Source of the DNA: Kaistia soli DSM 19436
GTDB taxonomy: Bacteria > Pseudomonadota > Alphaproteobacteria > Rhizobiales > Kaistiaceae
DNA: 64,000 bases
Reading direction: 5' to 3'
Assembly (NCBI RefSeq): GCF_900129325.1
Contig: NZ_FQUP01000004.1
Coordinates: 248,001-312,000 of the forward strand
The notes under the pieces were generated by a model. The model saw only the letters and a program-made list of their open reading frames with translations. It was not told the origin of the DNA and ran no database searches. The position numbers and the translations under genes were made by a program. Positions 59,139 through 64,000 of this stretch are shown here, piece by piece. How positions within the stretch are numbered: the stretch's first letter is position 1; each line of letters begins with the position of its first letter.

Positions 59139-60311
59139 ATGCCCATCCATGATCCCTACGGCGCCTTCGTGCCCGGAACCGATATTGTCCTGCCGGCAAC
59201 GGGCAGCGGTCTGCTCGACGGGCTGACCTTCGCCGCCAAGGACCTCTTCGACATCGCCGGCCATGTGACCGGCTGCGGCAATCCCGACTGGGCGCGAACA
59301 CATCCGCCGGCCCGCCGCTCGGCAAAGGTCGTCGAACAGCTTCTCGCCGCCGGTGCGACACTCGCCGGAAAGACCATCACCGACGAAATCTCGCTCGGCC
59401 TGCTCGGGCGCAACCAATTTGACGGCACGCCGATCAATCCGCGCGCCCGCGACCGCTTTCCAGGCGGCTCGTCGAGCGGCTCCGCCGCGGCGGTTGCCGG
59501 CGGCCTGGTCGATTTCGCGCTCGGCACCGATTCCGGTGGCTCGGTGCGCGTGCCGTCAAGCTTCTGCGGCCTCTACGGCCTCCGACCGACGCATGGCGCC
59601 ATCTCGGTCGAAGGGCTGATGATGCAGTCCGCGTCGTTCGACACGGCCGGCTTCTTCGCCGATGACGCCACGATCTTCGGAAAGGTCGGTATCGTGCTGA
59701 CGCCAGACGCAGCGCCAGCAGCGCCGATCGAGGAGATCCTGATCGCGACGGACGCCTTCGCGATCGCCGACGAGGCGGTGCGCGCGGCGATCGAGCCCGC
59801 CCTTGCGCGCCTCGGCGCCATCGCGCCTGTCCGCGAGATCACGCTGGCGCAGGAGGGCCTCAAAACCTGGAACCAGTGCCAGATCACCGCGCAATGCAGC
59901 GAGTTCTCGGCAACGTTCCGCGACTGGGTGGACGCCGTCAATCCGCGCTTTTCCTTCGAGGTCGGCGCGACGCTCGCCCATGCCGCCCTGATTTCCGACA
60001 GCGCGCGCGCTGACGCCCTGCACTTCCGCGCCGATCTCAGCGCGCGGCTGGACGCCCTGCTCGAAGGCCGCCGCGTCGTGGTCTATCCGGCGGTGCCGAT
60101 CCTGCCCCCGCATCGCGACGCGCCACTCTCGGTCATGGGCGCCGCCGGCGATCGCATTGTCGATCTGACCTGCATCGCCGGCCTCAGCGGCCTGCCCCAG
60201 GCCGGCCTGCCGCTTGGAACTGCGGGCACGATCCCTGTCGGACTCGCCGTGCTCGGCTGGCGCGGCGCCGATCGCACGCTGCTCGCCCTCGCCAAGAAGC
60301 TTGCAGCATGA
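59139..60311 (+). CDS. Amidase signature enzyme (short form)
   Basis: A 390-residue amidase-signature protein with the catalytic Lys in FAAKDLFDIAG, the cis-Ser region FPGGSSSGSAAAVAGG and the nucleophile Ser in TDSGGSVRVPSSFCG. It is shorter than most family members (450-500), lacking part of the N-terminal helices. It hydrolyses an amide or carbamoyl bond. Its stop overlaps the start of a second amidase gene by four bases, so the two may act in sequence or form a complex with the AtzH-like protein. Confidence 0.92.
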   Translation: MPIHDPYGAFVPGTDIVLPATGSGLLDGLTFAAKDLFDIAGHVTGCGNPDWARTHPPARRSAKVVEQLLAAGATLAGKTITDEISLGLLGRNQFDGTPINPRARDRFPGGSSSGSAAAVAGGLVDFALGTDSGGSVRVPSSFCGLYGLRPTHGAISVEGLMMQSASFDTAGFFADDATIFGKVGIVLTPDAAPAAPIEEILIATDAFAIADEAVRAAIEPALARLGAIAPVREITLAQEGLKTWNQCQITAQCSEFSATFRDWVDAVNPRFSFEVGATLAHAALISDSARADALHFRADLSARLDALLEGRRVVVYPAVPILPPHRDAPLSVMGAAGDRIVDLTCIAGLSGLPQAGLPLGTAGTIPVGLAVLGWRGADRTLLALAKKLAA

Positions 60312-61735
60312 CGGATGTCTCCGACGATGCCTTGAGCGGGCTCGACGCGATCGGGATCGCCGAGCAGATCCGCGCCGGGGTTCTGACGCCCGACGAGGCG
60401 CTGGACGCCGCGATCGCCCGTGTCGACGCGCTCAACCCGGCGCTGAACGCCGTCGTGCACCGGCATGACGATCTTGGGCGGCGCGCCATTGCCGAGGGCC
60501 TTCCGGACGGTCCGTTTCGCGGCGTGCCGTTCCTCCTGAAGGATCTCGACCTCCGCCTCGCCGACAGCGTAACGACCAGCGGCAGCCATCTCTTCGACGG
60601 CATCGTCGCGGCGCGGGATTCGACGCTGACGGCGCGCTACAAGGCCGCCGGGCTCGTCATCTTCGGCAAGACGAATGCCGCCGAACTAGGACTGTCCTCG
60701 GCAACCGAACCGGCCGCCTTCGGCCCGACGCGGCATCCGCTCGATCCGGCGCTGTCACCGGGCGGCTCGAGCGGCGGCAGCGCTGCCGCGGTCGCCTCGG
60801 GGATGGTGACCATGGCCCATGCAACCGATGGCGCCGGCTCGATCCGCATGCCGGCATCGCTCACCGGCATCTTCGGCATGAAGCCGAGCCGGGGCCGCAC
60901 GCCACCTGGCCCAGATGCCAGCGAGATCTTCTTCGGCATGTCGGTGAACCACGCCCTCACCGTGACGGTCCGCGACAGCGCCGCTCTGCTCGACGCGACC
61001 AGTGGGCCGGAACCCGGCGCGCGGCACAGCCTCGCGGCGGATGACCTGTCCTTCCTGGAGCAATCGCGCCGCGATCCGGCACCGCTGCGCATCGCGCTGA
61101 TGACGGAAGCCTTTGGCGGCGAGCCGGTCGAAGCCGCCTGCTGCGACGCCGCGATCGCGGCGGCCCATCTTGCGGCCGGGCTCGGACACCATGTCGAGGA
61201 AGCGCGGCCTTCGCTGGACGGGATCGATCCGGCGCATTGCTTCCGCCGTCTTGCCGCGGCCCTCACCCTCGTCTTCGTCGAGGATGTTGCGGCGGCGCAT
61301 GGCATCGCTGATCCCCGTTCACTGCTGGAGCCGGTGAATGTCGCCTGGATGGACGAGGCGAAGGGCCTGACGGCCGGCGACCAGATCCGCGCCATCGGCG
61401 AGATGCATGCGATGGGGCGCGCCCTCGCCCGCTTCTTCGAGCGCTATGACGTCCTGATCACGCCGGTGACTGCGACGAGCCGGCTGGCGCACGGCCATTT
61501 CAACGGGACGGAGACTGACGTCACCCGCTTTGTCGATCGCCTGACGGCCTTCGGGCCCTTCACCTTTCCGTTCAACGCCGCGGGCGCGCCGGCCATGAGC
61601 CTGCCTGTCTCACGCGTCGACGGCCTGCCGATCGGAGCCCAGTTCGCATCGGCGCTCGGCCGCGACGGGACATTGTTCGCGCTGGCGGGGCAGATCGAAC
61701 GCGCGCGGCCCTGGCATCGGCTGACGCGCAGCTGA
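60308..61735 (+). CDS. Amidase signature enzyme (long form)
   Basis: The 475-residue amidase has the usual N-terminal helices (IAEQIRAGVLTPDEALDAAI), the catalytic Lys (PFLLKDLDLR), the cis-Ser region SPGGSSGGSAAAVASGM and the nucleophile Ser in ATDGAGSIRMPASL. It resembles aryl- or aliphatic amidases and glutamyl-tRNA amidotransferase A-type folds. It is the last gene of the PfkB, AtzH-like, amidase, amidase operon. The two amidases are distant paralogues, which suggests two different amide bonds in the substrate. Confidence 0.92.
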   Translation: MTDVSDDALSGLDAIGIAEQIRAGVLTPDEALDAAIARVDALNPALNAVVHRHDDLGRRAIAEGLPDGPFRGVPFLLKDLDLRLADSVTTSGSHLFDGIVAARDSTLTARYKAAGLVIFGKTNAAELGLSSATEPAAFGPTRHPLDPALSPGGSSGGSAAAVASGMVTMAHATDGAGSIRMPASLTGIFGMKPSRGRTPPGPDASEIFFGMSVNHALTVTVRDSAALLDATSGPEPGARHSLAADDLSFLEQSRRDPAPLRIALMTEAFGGEPVEAACCDAAIAAAHLAAGLGHHVEEARPSLDGIDPAHCFRRLAAALTLVFVEDVAAAHGIADPRSLLEPVNVAWMDEAKGLTAGDQIRAIGEMHAMGRALARFFERYDVLITPVTATSRLAHGHFNGTETDVTRFVDRLTAFGPFTFPFNAAGAPAMSLPVSRVDGLPIGAQFASALGRDGTLFALAGQIERARPWHRLTRS

Positions 61736-61764
61736 GCTACGGTGCTTTTCGCCCTGTGGATATC

Positions 61765-61793
61765 TTGACAGTGAGGCCAAAGAGAACAAAATA
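61765..61793 (+). promoter_or_regulatory. Sigma-70-like promoter upstream of small hypothetical gene
   Basis: TTGACA (61765-61770) is followed after 17 bases by AAAATA (61788-61793) within an A-rich stretch. The start codon of the small gene lies 27 bases downstream. Confidence 0.45.
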
Positions 61794-61820
61794 AGAACAG
61801 AACGAAAGCAGAGGACGCCG

Positions 61821-62102
61821 ATGATGGAAACCGTCCGGGAAATGATCGCGCGGATCGACGCCGAGATGCAGGCTGCAGCCGGCTGGCTGGAGATCGAGCG
61901 CCTTGAGGACGGGCCTCATCTGGCAAGCAGCGGCGTGCGCTGCCAGGCCGATGCCGTCGAGTTCGATGACGACGCAGGGTTCACGACGCGGATCCCCTAT
62001 GGCTCCGTGGTGGCCATTCGCTTCGGCCGTCAGGGCGAGGCGATGCCGCTGGCGACCCTTGCCGCGCCGCGGGTCGTTGTCCCGTTGCGCGCCACGGGCT
62101 GA
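61821..62102 (+). CDS. Small hypothetical protein (93 residues)
   Basis: The protein begins with an amphipathic helix (METVREMIARIDAEMQAAAG) and continues with four or five short strands (RCQADAVEFDDDAGFTTRIP). It has no signal peptide or membrane segment. The start may be the second ATG. I do not recognise the family. It has its own promoter-like sequence, AGAGGA near the start, and normal codon use, so it is probably a real gene between the amidase and response-regulator genes. Confidence 0.6.
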   Translation: MMETVREMIARIDAEMQAAAGWLEIERLEDGPHLASSGVRCQADAVEFDDDAGFTTRIPYGSVVAIRFGRQGEAMPLATLAAPRVVVPLRATG

Positions 62103-62259
62103 CGCCTTGGCGAATGGTCTGATAGGCGACGCTTCCCCCGTTTGGGCATTGCTGTAGGATGCACCCGTCCCGCACCAGTTTGATTGGGGACGTACCACGC
62201 CCTATGTGGCATGCGACAACAATCTACGCGCGGATCCTTCCGCCTGAGCGAGGCTGAAG

Positions 62260-62607
62260 ATGCGGCTGCTGGTCTGCGAGGACGACTTCCTGATCCTGAT
62301 GAACACGGCCGAGATGTTGCGCGAGCTCGGACACGAGGTCGAGGAAGCGGCCGATGGCCGCTCCGCGCTGGCCGCTCTGGCAGACGATGCCTTCGACGTC
62401 CTCTTGACCGATGTCGGCCTGCCCGACATGAACGGCGTCGAACTCGCGCACCGAGTCCGCGCCACAACCCCGGACCTGCCGATCATCTTTGCCTCGGGCC
62501 TCGGCGACGTCGAGGGATTTGGCGACGATGCCTCTGTCGCCTTCGTGCAGAAGCCCTATACGATGCCGGCGCTGGAAATGGCCCTCGCTGCAGTCACCCG
62601 GCGCTAG
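62260..62607 (+). CDS. Single-domain response regulator (receiver only)
   Basis: The 115-residue protein is a lone CheY-like receiver: acidic pocket CEDDFLI (Asp8, Asp9), phosphoryl acceptor Asp51 in LLTDVGLPDMNG, the Ser/Thr strand IIFASG and Lys in VQKPYT. It has no output domain, so it must act through a partner, for example in a phosphorelay. No histidine kinase gene lies nearby. It is convergent with the treZ-like gene, 21 bases apart. Confidence 0.92.
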   Translation: MRLLVCEDDFLILMNTAEMLRELGHEVEEAADGRSALAALADDAFDVLLTDVGLPDMNGVELAHRVRATTPDLPIIFASGLGDVEGFGDDASVAFVQKPYTMPALEMALAAVTRR

Positions 62608-62628
62608 GTCCTCTCCGAACGCCTGCGG

Positions 62629-64000
62629 TCACGCCTCGGCAGGCAGAACTGCGATCGCCGCCGACCACGGGCCGAGCACCATCCGCTCGCCTTCGCGCCG
62701 GTGTATTCCCGTCGTTGCCATCGGCGCGAAGGCCGGCACTTCGATCGAGCCCTCGTCCGGCGCGGCATTCATCACCATCACAAGCCTTCCGCCGGCGTAG
62801 GTCCAGGAGACGGCCACGACCCGGCCGTCCTGATGCGCCTCTGCGCCCTGATAAGGCGCATCGGTCAACGGCCACAGATGCTCCCGGCGCAGCCGCGCCA
62901 GTTCGCGGAACCGGTCCAGCGCTTCCGCCCGCTCCGGAGCGGCAAATTCGTTCCAGTCGAGCTTCGCCATCGCCATGGTCTCCGGCGCCATGGGGTCGGG
63001 CACCAGTTCGTCAGCATGGTCGGATTCAAAGAACTCCTTCGCCTGCTGCGCCCGCCCCTCCCGGATCTCGGCGCTAAATTCTCCCTTGAGATCGCCGAAG
63101 AAGGGGAACGGCGCGCGGATATGCGCCTCCTCTCCCATGAAGAACATCGGAATCTGCGGCGACAGCATGATCACGAAATGCAGGAAATCGAGCCGCTCCG
63201 CATCGAGATCCTCGGCAAGCCGCCGCCCGTCTGGCTGGTTGCCGATCTGATCGTGGTTCTGGATGAAGGACACGAAAGCCGAGGGCGGCAGATGCGCCGA
63301 CGGCTCGCCGCGCTCGATATCGCCGCGCCGCGGTACGGCTTCTCCCTGATAGGCGAAACCTTCGGCCAGCACCCGCCGCGCCTTCTCCACGGTCTCGTCT
63401 GCGAAGTCGCGGTAATAGCCGCTCCGCTGGTCGGTCGCGATCACATGCAGGACATGATGGATGTCATCGTTCCACTGCGCGTCAAAATAACGGGGGCGAC
63501 CCGACGCATCTCGTTCGAGCCAACTGGCTTCATTGTCGAGATTCTCAAGAATCAGCATCGCGTTCGGCTTGATGGCGCGCGCCATCGCCGCCATCTCGCG
63601 CTTCATCTGCTGAGCGCCCGACGTGCCGAACTCATGCACCGCGTCGAAGCGGAGCCCGTCCATGTCGTAATCCTCGATCCACATGCGGACATTCTCAAGG
63701 AAGAACAGGCGGACCAGGGGATCGGCAAAATTGAGCCCGGCGCCCCAAGGCGTATGGACGTTTTCGTCGAAGAACGGCGCTGCGTAGAGGGGGAGATAGT
63801 TATCGACCGGGCCGAAATGATTGTAGACGACGTCCAGGATCACCGCGAGCCCATGCGCATGGGCAGCATCGACCAACGCCCGCAGGTCTTCCGGAGTGCC
63901 ATAGCTCCGCTCCGGCGCGAAAACCAATACGCCGTCATAGCCCCAATTGTGCGAGCCCGGAAAATCGCCGAGCGGCATCAGTTCGATCGCGGTATAGCCG
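62629..64000 (-). CDS. treZ: Malto-oligosyltrehalose trehalohydrolase-like GH13 enzyme, 5'-truncated by the window
   Basis: The frame runs from the window edge to a stop at 62629, giving about 457 residues of a GH13 alpha-amylase-fold enzyme. The catalytic segments are present: DGLRFDAVHE (nucleophile Asp), LILENLDN (acid Glu) and FIQNHDQIGNQ (transition-state Asp). The VVYNHFGP and the QIPMFFMGEEAH turn match TreZ, which releases trehalose from maltooligosyl-trehalose. GlgB-type branching enzymes are a less likely alternative. The N-terminal domain lies beyond the window, so neighbours such as treY cannot be seen. Confidence 0.85.
   Translation of the reverse strand, partial: GYTAIELMPLGDFPGSHNWGYDGVLVFAPERSYGTPEDLRALVDAAHAHGLAVILDVVYNHFGPVDNYLPLYAAPFFDENVHTPWGAGLNFADPLVRLFFLENVRMWIEDYDMDGLRFDAVHEFGTSGAQQMKREMAAMARAIKPNAMLILENLDNEASWLERDASGRPRYFDAQWNDDIHHVLHVIATDQRSGYYRDFADETVEKARRVLAEGFAYQGEAVPRRGDIERGEPSAHLPPSAFVSFIQNHDQIGNQPDGRRLAEDLDAERLDFLHFVIMLSPQIPMFFMGEEAHIRAPFPFFGDLKGEFSAEIREGRAQQAKEFFESDHADELVPDPMAPETMAMAKLDWNEFAAPERAEALDRFRELARLRREHLWPLTDAPYQGAEAHQDGRVVAVSWTYAGGRLVMVMNAAPDEGSIEVPAFAPMATTGIHRREGERMVLGPWSAAIAVLPAEA

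Noticed and set aside
1-64000. tRNA or rRNA genes, CRISPR arrays, insertion sequences or prophage genes
   Set aside because: No cloverleaf-like sequence, spaced repeats, transposase motif or phage structural gene was noticed on either strand. A dedicated scan could still find a degenerate remnant.

Overview
The window is GC-rich and gene-dense. Its families (FadR- and VanR-type GntR, ROK and RpiR regulators, many sugar ABC transporters without their own ATPase, GGAAC-N17-GTT promoters) point to an alphaproteobacterium, most likely in the Hyphomicrobiales (Rhizobiales). The genus cannot be fixed from sequence alone. No rRNA, tRNA, CRISPR array, phage or insertion sequence was seen. It looks like a stable chromosomal segment rich in carbon-catabolic operons.

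Layout. (1) 1-11.6 kb: the tail of a class V aminotransferase and a FadR-type regulator, then a minus-strand operon that reads GntR regulator, GH38 glycosidase, CUT1 sugar-binding protein, two permeases, a glucarate-dehydratase-like enolase-superfamily enzyme and a second GH38 glycosidase. (2) 11.8-17 kb: a stress-type island (DoxX, DUF4142, a small protein, Nudix hydrolase, phospholipase D, YbhN-like membrane protein, endonuclease/phosphatase) with three sequences that fit the EcfG general-stress promoter. (3) 17-24.5 kb: a LysR regulon with a flavin monooxygenase, a luciferase-like monooxygenase and an SsuABC/TauABC-type importer. Two LysR genes' worth of targets share a CGTTGC-N7-GCAACG box. 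(4) 24.8-37.6 kb: a degenerate trypsin/PDZ protein, then a ribose-type ABC operon with two Gfo/Idh/MocA dehydrogenases, a TIM-barrel isomerase and a mannitol-dehydrogenase-family enzyme, under an RpiR regulator and with a divergent third Gfo/Idh gene. (5) 37.7-40.1 kb: two secreted proteins, one an apparent fusion of an amidase-like and a GH75 chitosanase-like domain. (6) 40.5-46.9 kb: ThuA, Gfo/Idh and ROK genes divergent from a CUT1 sugar importer. (7) 46.9-51.1 kb: a small HTH protein, an autotransporter and a membrane metallophosphoesterase. (8) 51.2-61.7 kb: a LacI locus with CUT1 importer and ADP-ribosylglycohydrolase-fold enzyme on the minus strand, divergent from a PfkB kinase, an AtzH-like protein and two amidases. 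(9) 61.8-64 kb: a small orphan protein, a single-domain response regulator and the 3' part of a treZ-like gene.

How the parts work together. Each catabolic block combines a local regulator, a periplasmic binding protein with permeases, and the enzymes expected to act on the imported compound. Three CUT1 importers lack an ATPase gene, so they probably share one encoded elsewhere. Every one of the five binding-protein genes is followed by a strong inverted repeat before the next gene, consistent with making more binding protein than membrane components. The most interesting candidates are the shared LysR boxes with a ribosome-site-masking leader, the stress promoters, the amidase/GH75 fusion, and the LacI locus, which reads like a pathway for an N-glycoside with an amide- or urea-like aglycone.
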